Positions 1-8,729 of a stretch of 59,916 nucleotides of DNA are shown piece after piece. How positions within the stretch are numbered: the stretch's first letter is position 1; each line of letters starts with the position of its first letter. Under the pieces are notes generated by a model. The model was not told where the DNA came from. It did not search any database and saw only the letters and a program-made list of their open reading frames with translations. Origin of the DNA: UBA4416 sp031539425 (GTDB lineage Bacteria; Bacteroidota; Bacteroidia; B-17B0; Aurantibacillaceae); contig JAVKLI010000104.1 in NCBI GenBank assembly GCA_031539425.1, positions 1-59,916 on the forward strand. The letters are read 5' to 3'. Made by a program: the position numbers and the translations under genes.

Positions 1-2
1 AG

Positions 3-128
3 CAAATACAAGTAGTAGAAGCTAAATTAAACAACAGGCCACGAAAAAGATTTGGATATTTAACCCCTAAAGAAGTATATTTACAAACAATTAAAAACAA
101 GGGACGAAAAGTTGCATTTATAACTTGA
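3..128 (+). mobile_element. IS30-family transposase, 3' end only
   Basis: An open frame enters from the left edge and ends at TGA 126-128, giving 41 residues. They contain the block LNNRPRKRFGYLTPKEVY, the typical end of the IS30 DDE transposase catalytic domain, where LNxRPRKxLGxxTPxEVF follows the catalytic Glu. The rest of the element lies outside the window. The right inverted repeat should lie just after the stop, around 128-150, but without the left end I cannot define it. A promoter-like sequence for the next gene straddles this junction. The family call rests on the conserved tail alone. Confidence 0.8.
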
Positions 129-153
129 ATCCGCCAAATTTTATTTAAATTTG
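125..153 (+). promoter_or_regulatory. Bacteroidota-type promoter overlapping the IS30 end
   Basis: The box TAAATTTG at 146-153 matches the Bacteroidota -7 consensus TAnnTTTG. A TTG at 125-127, inside the last codons of the transposase, lies 18 bases upstream as a possible -33 element. The start codon of the next gene follows at 171. The spacing fits the known consensus, but this is inference from motif match only. Confidence 0.45.
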
Positions 154-170
154 TTGAAAAAAATCTATGT

Positions 171-1508
171 ATGAAGAAAAAAATATTAATCCTAATCTTA
201 TACTTTCTAGTAAATAATTTTTACTCCCAAAATTGTAATTTATTTTGTAATTCTGATTTTGAAATTAATACACCTACAGCTCCTGCAAACACTATAACAT
301 TTTTAAAAGCACTAAAAGGCGTATCCTGCTGGAATACTACCGCTTCAGATACTATGATAGAAATTTGGGGCTCAGGTGCCCTGGGAGTTCCAGCCTATAG
401 CGGTAATTATTTTATAGAGTTAAACGCATCGTTTGTTTCCACTTTATTTCAAAACTTTTCAGCTCCTCCAAATACAAATATTACAGTTTCTTTTGCACAT
501 AGAGGTCGTCTAGGGACTGATATTATTAGCGTTTCGGTAGGCCCATTAGGCGGACCATATACCACTTTAGGTACTTACACAACAGGTAATACGGCTTGGG
601 CAGTTTATACAACTAATTATTTAGTTCCTCAATCTACATCACCTATAAATATGTCATTACGGTTTAACTCTGTATATAGTTCTGGTAGCTCTCCTAGTAT
701 AGGTAATTTTTTAGATGCTGTAAAAATTATTGGTGCTTTTTCGCCAAATGTTAGTCTTAAAGTATTACCAGCATATTGCCCACATACACAATTAGGTGCC
801 GCTAATGCATCTATAGAGATTGTTTCTGGATCACCTGTATTTAGCGGTTTTACATACAGTTGGAGTCCTTCTCCAGCAAATAGCACCTCAGCTTATGTAG
901 ATAAATTAACACCTGGTATCTATTCTCTAAATATAGGTTCTCAAGGCGGAGCATGTAAAGCTACTCGTACTATAGAAATTGTTTCATTACCTAACTATAC
1001 TTATTCCTATTCGCAATGGCATAACAATTGTATTAGTGAACTAAAGGGTGAAACAAGCTTTGTAGATTTTGTGTCAAGTGCATCATCTCCATATACTTAT
1101 ACATGGCTACCCAAAGGGGGTAACAACCCTAAAGTAATTGATTTAACACCTGGCACTTATACTATTTTGGTAGCTGATCAAAAAAGCTGCACCGCTTCTT
1201 ATAACGTTTCCATTGCTGCTTTTACGCCTACTGCTTTATCTCAAACAACCTTTCCTAATGTATTTACGCCTAACAAAGATGGTATTAATGATGAGCTTCG
1301 TTTTATTGCTATTGAAGATTGTGATGTGTTTTCGATAACTATTTTTGATAAATGGGGCAATAAACGATTTGAAACCCCAGATATTAAATTAAAAAATTGG
1401 AATGGTCTTGATTTATCTGGCAACCTGGTAGATGAAGGCTCATACTTTTATATATTAACAAGCAGCTCTAAAAAACAATACACAGGCAATGTGTATGTGT
1501 TTAGATAA
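171..1508 (+). CDS. T9SS type B sorting-domain (gliding motility-associated C-terminal) secreted protein
   Basis: Predicted 445-residue secreted protein. It starts with a Sec signal peptide (MKKKILILILYFLVNNFYS, cut near residue 19) and ends with an 85-residue CHU_C/type B domain from about residue 361. The motifs FPNVFTPNKDGIND, FDKWGNKRFET and NWNG are visible, with the usual Y-x-G-N-V-Y-V-F-R end. This tail directs proteins to the type IX secretion system and the cell surface. The middle looks like beta-sandwich, PKD/SprB-like repeats (TPGIYSLNI, TPGTYTILV). Substrate or ligand is unknown. It lies directly downstream of an IS30 end and converges on accD with a gap of about 11 bases. Confidence 0.9.
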   Translation: MKKKILILILYFLVNNFYSQNCNLFCNSDFEINTPTAPANTITFLKALKGVSCWNTTASDTMIEIWGSGALGVPAYSGNYFIELNASFVSTLFQNFSAPPNTNITVSFAHRGRLGTDIISVSVGPLGGPYTTLGTYTTGNTAWAVYTTNYLVPQSTSPINMSLRFNSVYSSGSSPSIGNFLDAVKIIGAFSPNVSLKVLPAYCPHTQLGAANASIEIVSGSPVFSGFTYSWSPSPANSTSAYVDKLTPGIYSLNIGSQGGACKATRTIEIVSLPNYTYSYSQWHNNCISELKGETSFVDFVSSASSPYTYTWLPKGGNNPKVIDLTPGTYTILVADQKSCTASYNVSIAAFTPTALSQTTFPNVFTPNKDGINDELRFIAIEDCDVFSITIFDKWGNKRFETPDIKLKNWNGLDLSGNLVDEGSYFYILTSSSKKQYTGNVYVFR

Positions 1509-1519
1509 AACCCCACAAC

Positions 1520-2365
1520 TTAATTTTTAAACATACTTAAAACGTTTGCTAAAAAGGATTTAAGCTCTGTACGAGGCACTATTTTATCTAAAAAACCATG
1601 TTCTAACACAAATTCTGCTGTTTGAAATCCCTTTGGTAAATCTTTACCGATGGTTTCTTTTACAACACGTGGCCCAGCAAAACCTATTAAAGCGCCTGGC
1701 TCCGAAATGTTTAAATCGCCCAGCATGGCGTATGAAGCTGTAACACCACCCGTTGTAGGATCAGTACATAAAGAAATATAAGGAATAGATGCTTTACTCA
1801 TTAATGAAAGTTTAGCAGATGTTTTTGCCATTTGCATTAATGAAAATGCAGCCTCCATCATACGAGCTCCGCCTGATTTTGAAATAATAAGCAAAGGGGT
1901 TTTTGTTTTAAGACAGTAATCTATTGTTAAGGCTATTTTTTCGCCTACTACAGATCCCATAGAACCTCCTATAAATGCAAAATCCATGCAACAGATGGCT
2001 AAGCTATGTCCATCTACTTTGCCATAAGCACTACGTAGGGCATCTTTTAGTTTTGTTTTTTTAATAGCGTCGGTTAATCGAACGGTATATTTTTTTGTAT
2101 CCGAAAACTCTAAAGGATCGCCACTTACTAAGTTTGGTGCAATTTCTGTAAATTGATTATCATCAAAAATTATTTCAAAATATTCTGCGCTGCCAATACG
2201 AGCATGGTAGGCACAACCAGAGCACATGTATTTGTTGTTAGTGTGATCTTGCGTTGTTTCTATTTTTTTACAACTAGGGCACTTATACCACAAGCCTTCA
2301 GGTGTTTCTTTTTTATCGGCAGTTGAGGTTTTAATTCCTTCTTGAATTCGATTATACCAAGCCAT
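1520..2365 (-). CDS. accD: Acetyl-CoA carboxylase carboxyltransferase subunit beta
   Basis: 281 residues, normal for AccD. It transfers the carboxyl group from carboxybiotin to acetyl-CoA together with AccA, making malonyl-CoA for fatty-acid synthesis in the cytoplasm. The N-terminal zinc ribbon shows C29-x2-C32 and C48-x2-C51. The crotonase-like carboxyltransferase core carries GGSMGSVVGEKI, SGGARMMEA and DPTTGGVTASYAMLGD. AccA and the biotin carrier subunits are not in the window; biotin ligase birA (13642) and fabF/acpP (42569-44086) are. It follows the aldolase gene on the same strand after about 34 bases and may be cotranscribed with it. Confidence 0.96.
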   Translation of the reverse strand: MAWYNRIQEGIKTSTADKKETPEGLWYKCPSCKKIETTQDHTNNKYMCSGCAYHARIGSAEYFEIIFDDNQFTEIAPNLVSGDPLEFSDTKKYTVRLTDAIKKTKLKDALRSAYGKVDGHSLAICCMDFAFIGGSMGSVVGEKIALTIDYCLKTKTPLLIISKSGGARMMEAAFSLMQMAKTSAKLSLMSKASIPYISLCTDPTTGGVTASYAMLGDLNISEPGALIGFAGPRVVKETIGKDLPKGFQTAEFVLEHGFLDKIVPRTELKSFLANVLSMFKN

Positions 2366-2399
2366 TTGTTAAATATTAATGTAACTAAAATTAAAATAA

Positions 2400-3452
2400 T
2401 TAAGCTATTGTAATGCTTTTATCTAAATACACATCTTGTATGCGGTTTAAAATTTCAATACCTGTTTTGAGTGGTTTTTGAAATACTTTTCGTCCAGATA
2501 TTAACCCTTGCCCACCAGCACGTTTGTTAATTATTGCTGTGGTTACTGCCTCTTCCATATCTGTAGCGCCTTTACTTTCGCCGCCGCTATTGATAAGTCC
2601 TATTTTACCCATATAACAATTAGCTACTTGATATCGACATAAATCTATTGGGTGGTTGGTTGTTAGTTCAGAATATACCTTATCGTGTGTTTTACCATAA
2701 TTTAAAGCGGTATAGCCCCCATTTTTATCTGACAGTTTTTGTTTGATAATATCGGCTTGAATAGTAACTCCTAAGTGATTAGCTTGAGATGATAAATCGG
2801 CTGCGATGTGATAATCTACGCCATCTTTTTTAAAGGCATTATTTCGGGTATAGCACCATAATATAGTTGCCATGCCTAGTTGGTGAGCTCTTTCAAAGGC
2901 TTGAGCTACTTCTACAATTTGACGGCTAGATTCGGGCGATCCAAAATAAATTGTTGCACCTACTGCTACAGCACCCATATTATAAGCACTTTCTACGGTT
3001 CCAAACATTACTTGGTCAAATTTATTTGGGTACGAAATAAATTCGTTATGGTTTATTTTAACTATAAACGGAATTTTGTGTGCATACTTACGAGATACTG
3101 AAGCTAATACACCAAAGGTGGATGCAACGGCATTGCAACCGCCTTCTATAGCTAATTTTACAATGTTTTCGCTATCAAAATAAATAGGGTTAGGTGCAAA
3201 TGATGCCCCGGCGCTATGCTCTATACCTTGGTCTACAGGTAATATGCTCATATAACCAGTATTGGCAAGCCTGCCATTGCTATATAATTGGTTTAAACTG
3301 CGCAAAACTTGTGCGCTGCGGTTGGTATTCATAAATACCTCATCTACAAAAGCAGCACTTGGGTTAACAATTTGATCTTTGGTAATAGTTTTGCAAACGT
3401 GTTTTAATAAATGGTCTGCGTTTTTTCCTAAAAGGGTTTCTATTTGAGACAT
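2400..3452 (-). CDS. fbaB: Class I fructose-bisphosphate aldolase (FbaB/DhnA type)
   Basis: 350 residues, the same length as E. coli FbaB. It cleaves or forms fructose 1,6-bisphosphate through a Schiff-base lysine in glycolysis and gluconeogenesis. Recognisable blocks are LPVDQGIEHSAGASF (N-terminal), FIVKINHNEFISYP, ATILWCYTRNNAFK and GLINSGGESKGATDMEEA (the phosphate-binding end), followed by GLISGRKVFQKP. Its N-terminal 40 residues are typical of the bacterial long form. It is the first gene of a likely two-gene unit with accD, and a promoter box lies just upstream of its ATG. Confidence 0.93.
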   Translation of the reverse strand: MSQIETLLGKNADHLLKHVCKTITKDQIVNPSAAFVDEVFMNTNRSAQVLRSLNQLYSNGRLANTGYMSILPVDQGIEHSAGASFAPNPIYFDSENIVKLAIEGGCNAVASTFGVLASVSRKYAHKIPFIVKINHNEFISYPNKFDQVMFGTVESAYNMGAVAVGATIYFGSPESSRQIVEVAQAFERAHQLGMATILWCYTRNNAFKKDGVDYHIAADLSSQANHLGVTIQADIIKQKLSDKNGGYTALNYGKTHDKVYSELTTNHPIDLCRYQVANCYMGKIGLINSGGESKGATDMEEAVTTAIINKRAGGQGLISGRKVFQKPLKTGIEILNRIQDVYLDKSITIA

Positions 3453-3472
3453 AGATTTAAAAAATTGAAAGG

Positions 3473-3480
3473 CGAAGGTA
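3473..3480 (-). promoter_or_regulatory. -7 promoter box upstream of aldolase
   Basis: Read on the minus strand, TACCTTCG lies about 20 bases before the aldolase ATG. It fits the Bacteroidota TAnnTTTG box with one mismatch. I see no clear TTTG -33 element, so this is a moderate-to-weak call. Confidence 0.4.
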
Positions 3481-3531
3481 TCATTTTTTGATAAAAAAAC
3501 CAGGATTAAAAAGGTAATTTTGTGGAGCTAT

Positions 3532-3559
3532 TATTTCTATTTATGTATTTCTATTTATG
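3532..3559. repeat. Exact 14-base tandem duplication
   Basis: TATTTCTATTTATG occurs twice back to back (3532-3545 and 3546-3559) in the noncoding gap between the aldolase and TonB-receptor genes. It is a small AT-rich duplication with no evident function. Confidence 0.8.
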
Positions 3560-3794
3560 CTAAATAAAAAAGAGTGTCTAAAATTATTACAAATATTAAA
3601 AAAACTTTACTAGGATTTGTTTTTATCTGATTTTATTCACATTTAGGATTTGTTTCGTTTCCATTACAAAAATCTGCACCTAACAATCAGATTAATTATA
3701 AAAGACTGACAACTAAACTATAGTAAGTAAAAAAACTCCGTCATCTGTAGATACGAATGTTACTAAAATAATTTCAAAAACTAAAAAAAACTAT

Positions 3795-3905
3795 ATGAAC
3801 TTAATTTATGCTGCTGTTTCTATTGTTTCTGGATTTTTATTGGCAGATTTTATTGTTGTTGTAGTTCTACGATTTTTATTCAAATCTCTAAAAATTAATT
3901 TTTAG
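3795..3905 (+). CDS. Possible small membrane protein (36 aa), in a 506-base intergenic region
   Basis: The 3453-3958 gap has no recognisable gene. The only suggestive reading frame is MNLIYAAVSIVSGFLLADF followed by a hydrophobic V/L stretch, a KSLK basic tail and TAG at 3903-3905. It has the profile of a single-pass inner-membrane peptide. The frame is open upstream back to TAA 3714-3716 without another normal start, so it could also be the end of a decayed gene. The gap also contains an exact 14-base tandem duplication at 3532-3559. No homology is recognised. Confidence 0.2.
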   Translation: MNLIYAAVSIVSGFLLADFIVVVVLRFLFKSLKINF

Positions 3906-3958
3906 ACCCCACCCTTATTTAGCAATTAATCTAATACATTGCGCAATAATTTTTTTAC

Positions 3959-6301
3959 ATGAAAACACTCTATTTTTTATTTTTAACTTTTATTTCTACA
4001 TTTACTTTTTCTCAAAAAACTACTATCAGTGGTTATGTTAAGGATGTGTCAAATGGCGAGGCTTTAGTAGGGGTTAACGTATTTAAAAAAGGCACTACCA
4101 ATGCTGTTCAAACAAATGAATATGGTTACTTTTCTTTAACTGTAAACAATCCAACAGATACCGTTGCTGTATCCTACTTAGGTTACCAAGCTCAATCATT
4201 TGTAGCCCAAAAATATGCTGGAAGTGTAATAACAGTAAAACTAGAAACAGAAGGTATTACCTCTGGTGAAGTTGAAGTAACATCTCAAAAAGCAGACCAT
4301 AACATTACTAGCACCGAAGTGGGCGTAAATAAAGTAGAATTAAAAACCATCCAAAAAATGCCTGCATTTTTAGGCGAAGTAGACGTTATAAAAAGTATAC
4401 AATTACTGCCAGGTGTGTCTAGTATTGGCGAAGGCGCTACAGGTTTTAATGTTCGTGGTGGTAATATTGATCAAAACCTTATTTTACTTGACGATGCGCC
4501 GGTGTTTAACGCTTCGCATTTATTTGGTTTTTTTTCCATATTTAACCCCGATGCTGTAAAGGATGTAAAATTAATTAAAGGCGGTATTCCTTCAGTTTAC
4601 GGTGGTAGAGCCTCTTCTGTACTTGATATTAGAATGAAAGAAGGTAACTCCGAAAGATACCAAATAAATGGTGGTATAGGTTCCGTGTTTAGTAGGTTAT
4701 CAATAGAAGGTCCTTTAGGAAAAAATGCCTCTATTATATTAGCCGGACGAAGAAGTTACTTAGACGTGTTAGCACGCCCATTTTTGCCTAGCAATTTAAG
4801 TAATGGCCAATTTTATTTTTACGATTTTACGGGTAAAGTAAACTGGAGAATTAATAATAAAAACACCATTTTTGTTTCTAGTTACGTTGGGCGAGATGTT
4901 TTTGGAGCTGGCTTTACCTTTAACTGGGGCAATTCTACCACCACTGCAAGATGGACTAGCATATTAAGCCCTAAATTATTTTTAAATACCACCGTGTACT
5001 ATAGCCACTACAATTACGAAATAGGATTTACAGACCCTACTAATGCCTCAAAATTTAATGTACTATCTGATATTTTTAATGTAAGCCCTAAAGTAGAATT
5101 AACCTACAATCACAGTGAATCCATAAAAGTAAAAGGCGGTATACAATCTACTTATTATACCTTTTTACCAGGTAAATTTACCATAGTTAGTGCTGATGGG
5201 GTAACCACAACGCAAAACTCAGAAAACAGATACGCACTAGAATCTGGAGCATATATAGATTGTGAGCGTAAAATTAATAGCCGCTTATCATTACAATATG
5301 GCTTACGGTTTTCAAATTACAATTACTTAGGCGAAAGAACGGTTTTAGTTTTTAGAGATACAACACCAAATACAACCAAACCTATTGCCAGAGAATACCA
5401 AGCGGGCAACAATGAAATTATATCAACCTATAACAACTGGGAACCACGATTTAACATGAATTATAAACTAAACCAATTTAGCTCAATAAAATTAGGTTAT
5501 AACCGCATGAGTCAGTATTTACAAATGGTTTCTAATACAGCAGCTTCAACCCCATTAGATACCTACTTACCAGCCACCAACAATATTAAACCCATGGTGG
5601 CTGATCAATTATCAATTGGGTATTTTAGAAATTTTTTAGATAATCTATTTGAAACTTCAGTAGAAGTTTATTACAAAGAAATGGCTAACCAGCTAGATTA
5701 CATTGATAATGCCAGGCTTACATTTAACAAATATCTTGAAGCCGATTTACTCCAAGGCCAAGGACGGGCATACGGAATAGAACTATATGTAAAAAAAACC
5801 AAAGGATTTATTAACGGCTGGATTAGCTACACCTTTGCTAAAACAGAACGTAAGGTAGAAGGAATTAGTAACGACCAATGGTTTAACTCTCGCTTTGATA
5901 GACCACACAACTTAGCCTTAGTAGTTATTTATGACGTTAATAAAAAATTAAGCTTCTCTACTAATTTTACTTATCAAACAGGCACGCCAGCCACATTTCC
6001 TACAAGTAAAATGTCTATGCAAGGTTTAAGCGTTCCTTATAATACAGATGGATTAAGAAACAACTATCGTAATGCTGACTATATTAGATTTGATTGGGCT
6101 ATAACCTACCACTTTGACCCAAAAACAAAATATAAAATAGAACAAAACGTGGTGTTAAGTGTTTACAACGTATTTGAACGTAGAAACACCTTTAGCACAT
6201 ACTTTAGAGCATCTAAAGATATGCCAAATGCTACAGAAGCGGTAAGATACTCAGTAGTTGGTGCAATTATACCTTCTATAACTTATAACTTTAAATTTTA
6301 A
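3959..6301 (+). CDS. TonB-dependent outer-membrane receptor with carboxypeptidase-like domain
   Basis: 780 residues. A signal peptide ends near FTFS-Q (residue 19). A CarboxypepD_reg-like beta-sandwich follows (about 22-110: ISGYVKDVSNGEALVGVNV, YGYFSLT, SYLGYQAQ). The plug spans about 130-230 (DVIKSIQLLPGVSSIGEGATGFNVRGG, then LILLDDAPVFNASHLFGFFS and GGIPSVYGGRASSVLDI). A roughly 540-residue beta-barrel ends in ITYNFKF with a terminal aromatic residue. The family imports large or scarce ligands through the outer membrane using TonB energy. It pairs with the DUF4249 lipoprotein 5 bases downstream, a standard Bacteroidota arrangement distinct from SusC/SusD. The ligand is unknown; no metal or sugar genes sit beside it. 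Confidence 0.93.
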   Translation: MKTLYFLFLTFISTFTFSQKTTISGYVKDVSNGEALVGVNVFKKGTTNAVQTNEYGYFSLTVNNPTDTVAVSYLGYQAQSFVAQKYAGSVITVKLETEGITSGEVEVTSQKADHNITSTEVGVNKVELKTIQKMPAFLGEVDVIKSIQLLPGVSSIGEGATGFNVRGGNIDQNLILLDDAPVFNASHLFGFFSIFNPDAVKDVKLIKGGIPSVYGGRASSVLDIRMKEGNSERYQINGGIGSVFSRLSIEGPLGKNASIILAGRRSYLDVLARPFLPSNLSNGQFYFYDFTGKVNWRINNKNTIFVSSYVGRDVFGAGFTFNWGNSTTTARWTSILSPKLFLNTTVYYSHYNYEIGFTDPTNASKFNVLSDIFNVSPKVELTYNHSESIKVKGGIQSTYYTFLPGKFTIVSADGVTTTQNSENRYALESGAYIDCERKINSRLSLQYGLRFSNYNYLGERTVLVFRDTTPNTTKPIAREYQAGNNEIISTYNNWEPRFNMNYKLNQFSSIKLGYNRMSQYLQMVSNTAASTPLDTYLPATNNIKPMVADQLSIGYFRNFLDNLFETSVEVYYKEMANQLDYIDNARLTFNKYLEADLLQGQGRAYGIELYVKKTKGFINGWISYTFAKTERKVEGISNDQWFNSRFDRPHNLALVVIYDVNKKLSFSTNFTYQTGTPATFPTSKMSMQGLSVPYNTDGLRNNYRNADYIRFDWAITYHFDPKTKYKIEQNVVLSVYNVFERRNTFSTYFRASKDMPNATEAVRYSVVGAIIPSITYNFKF

Positions 6302-6306
6302 TCATT

Positions 6307-7185
6307 ATGAAACTATCATTTAAATTGTTTTCTATAAATATTTTTTTAGTAATTATTTTAGTGTTTTCATCTTGCGAAGATGTTATTACCGTAAAATTAG
6401 ATTCTGGCAAACCACTCATAACAATAGATGCCTTTGTAAATAGCTTACGAAAGCCACAAGAAATAAGACTTACATTTGGTACCGATTATTTTTCAACTAT
6501 TGAAAACCCTCCAATAAAAGGTGCTTCTGTTTTAATTAAAGATTTAACTTCAAATGAAACTTTTACATTTACAGAGGTTGGTAACACAAGTGGCGCCTAT
6601 ACCTTTCAGCCTACACCATCTCAAACACTTGGTATAGTAGGGCGTAAATACGAATTACAAATTAAGTACCAATCAAATTATTATACCTCACAATGTTTGG
6701 TAAACAGAAGTGTTGAAGTACTAGATTTAGATACGTTAAAAGATTATAGAAACTCTACACGTTACGCATTAACATTAGTGGCAAAAGATGTACCTGGGCC
6801 TACTTCAGATTTTTATTGGATACGAGGCTATAGAAACGACACTGTAAAAAATACATTTAACCTCGCATGGGATGCAGCCGGCGGCCCTGGCGCTGATGGC
6901 TTTCCGTTTACACCCCCTATTGCTCAAGGATTAATAAACGAAAGCGGTGCAGGCGGTAATAGAAGTAAACCTATATTTAAAGGCAACACTTACAGGGTAG
7001 AAATACACTCTATAAACCGTCAGGCTTATGATTTTATAACCCAAATGCAGCGTCAGGTACAAAACACGGGCCTATTTGCCACTACTCCCGAAAACATTCG
7101 CAGTAACATAACCAGAGTAACAGGAGAACAAGTAGTAGGTTGGTTTTGCTTAAGTTACGTTACAGTAAAAGAAAAGAAATTTTAA
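6307..7185 (+). CDS. DUF4249 family lipoprotein, partner of the TonB receptor
   Basis: 292 residues with a lipoprotein signal peptide and lipobox VFSSC (Cys23). The mature start EDVITVKLDSGKPLITIDAF and the beta-rich N-terminal half are characteristic of DUF4249 proteins, nearly always encoded directly after a CarboxypepD_reg/TonB receptor. The gene follows the receptor by 5 bases, so the two are almost certainly cotranscribed and act together at the outer membrane. The biochemical role of the family is not established; a surface ligand-binding or lid subunit is a reasonable inference. Confidence 0.88.
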   Translation: MKLSFKLFSINIFLVIILVFSSCEDVITVKLDSGKPLITIDAFVNSLRKPQEIRLTFGTDYFSTIENPPIKGASVLIKDLTSNETFTFTEVGNTSGAYTFQPTPSQTLGIVGRKYELQIKYQSNYYTSQCLVNRSVEVLDLDTLKDYRNSTRYALTLVAKDVPGPTSDFYWIRGYRNDTVKNTFNLAWDAAGGPGADGFPFTPPIAQGLINESGAGGNRSKPIFKGNTYRVEIHSINRQAYDFITQMQRQVQNTGLFATTPENIRSNITRVTGEQVVGWFCLSYVTVKEKKF

Positions 7186-7198
7186 CTACCTTTAAATC

Positions 7199-8677
7199 GT
7201 GTTTAAAACCCGATTAAAAATAGCTATTCTTACTTGTATCGCATTTGGTAAGTTAAATGCGCAACCTCCAAAAAATTTTTATAAAACCTTTGGCGGTAAT
7301 GGGGTTGATATTGGTTACGATATTATTTCGGCACTCGATAAATCTTACGTTATGGTAGGCTCCACCAGCAGTTTTGGCGCTGGCAATTCAGATGTATACT
7401 TAATAAAAATGGATAGTGTGGGGGATATTAAATTTCATAAAACATTTGGAGGAGCCAATAATGACATTGGTAAATCTGTTACCCAACTAGCCGACTCATC
7501 ATTTATCATTGCAGGTTATACCAACTCTATGGGCTTAGGTGGGTACGATGTATATGTTATTAAAACAGATAACAACGGAAACCTTATTTGGCAAAAAACA
7601 TTTGGTGGCATAGATTGGGATTTTGCGCATAAAGTAAAAACAACCACAGATGGAGGCGTTATACTAGTAGGATCTACCGCTAGCATGGGTAATGGCGCAC
7701 TAGATGCTTACATTTTAAAATTAGATGCAAACGGAAACATACAATGGCAAAAAACCTATGGCGGCAGCCAAGACGACGAATTTAAAAATGTACACCAACT
7801 AAGCGACGGAAACTATGCTACCTGTGGCTTTACCAAAAGCGGTGCAGATATAAACGGCGATGCTTGGCTAATGAAACTAAACCAAAGCGGAGTGCCTATT
7901 TACACAATAACGCACAACCATGGCTTATACGATGTGTATAACGATTTATTAGAACTCCCCAACGATGAATATATTGCAGTAGGCGGTATTACAACAAATA
8001 CACTTACCAAGTTAGATGCTTATGTTATTAAAACAAATTCTGTGGGAGCTGTTTTGCATGTTACTAAGCCTAGTTTTAACAATAATACTGATGAAATGTG
8101 TTATCAAGTTTTGAAATCTAATTCTAAATATGGTGATTATTTATATTTAAGTAACAATAAAAATTTAGGTGAATATAAAAACGATATAAGAATTGATGTC
8201 TTTACTTTTGCGTTAAATTGGGTTAACACTATAATTTATGGTAGCACAGAGGATGATGAGGCCTTTGCAATTACACCCACATTAAAAGAAAAAAATAAAG
8301 GGTACGCAACTATAGGATTTACCAAGGGTTATGACTGTATTAATACAGATATGTATGTATTAAAATATGATTCTATGTTAAATGTAGGAAATGTAAGAAT
8401 TTCATCTATTGAAAATTACAGTAAAAACAGAAATGTAACCATTTATCCTACTCAGGTTGCAAATGAACTTTATTTTAAAAACGAAAGCCCAGAAGACTTG
8501 TCACTAATTAATATTGCAATATATAACATATATGGAGAGAAGGTATTTGAAGCTAAACATCATAATGTTTTATATCCAATTATATTAAATAATTTGATAA
8601 ATGGAATTTATATATGTAATATACGCAATCAAAACAATTTTTATATTACTAATCAAAAATTTTATAAAATCAACTAG
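7199..8677 (+). CDS. T9SS type A sorting-domain beta-propeller protein
   Basis: 492 residues, starting at GTG 7199, only 13 bases after the DUF4249 gene. A signal peptide ends near LNA-Q. The body has propeller blades marked by repeated K-T-F/Y-G-G-x-x-x-D (KTFGGNGVD, KTFGGANND, KTFGGIDWD, KTYGGSQDD), each preceded by blocks such as ILKLDANGNIQWQ. The last 85 residues form a type A T9SS tail (VTIYPTQVANELYF, IYNIYGEKVFE, LINGIYICNI). It is probably secreted and surface-attached. Composition becomes visibly more AT-rich from about 8040, within the gene, and stays so through the next gene. Ligand unknown. Confidence 0.85.
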   Translation: MFKTRLKIAILTCIAFGKLNAQPPKNFYKTFGGNGVDIGYDIISALDKSYVMVGSTSSFGAGNSDVYLIKMDSVGDIKFHKTFGGANNDIGKSVTQLADSSFIIAGYTNSMGLGGYDVYVIKTDNNGNLIWQKTFGGIDWDFAHKVKTTTDGGVILVGSTASMGNGALDAYILKLDANGNIQWQKTYGGSQDDEFKNVHQLSDGNYATCGFTKSGADINGDAWLMKLNQSGVPIYTITHNHGLYDVYNDLLELPNDEYIAVGGITTNTLTKLDAYVIKTNSVGAVLHVTKPSFNNNTDEMCYQVLKSNSKYGDYLYLSNNKNLGEYKNDIRIDVFTFALNWVNTIIYGSTEDDEAFAITPTLKEKNKGYATIGFTKGYDCINTDMYVLKYDSMLNVGNVRISSIENYSKNRNVTIYPTQVANELYFKNESPEDLSLINIAIYNIYGEKVFEAKHHNVLYPIILNNLINGIYICNIRNQNNFYITNQKFYKIN

Positions 8678-8729
8678 ACTATATTATTTCAAGTATAGAT
8701 GAAAAATAGACTTATTAATTATATTTAAA

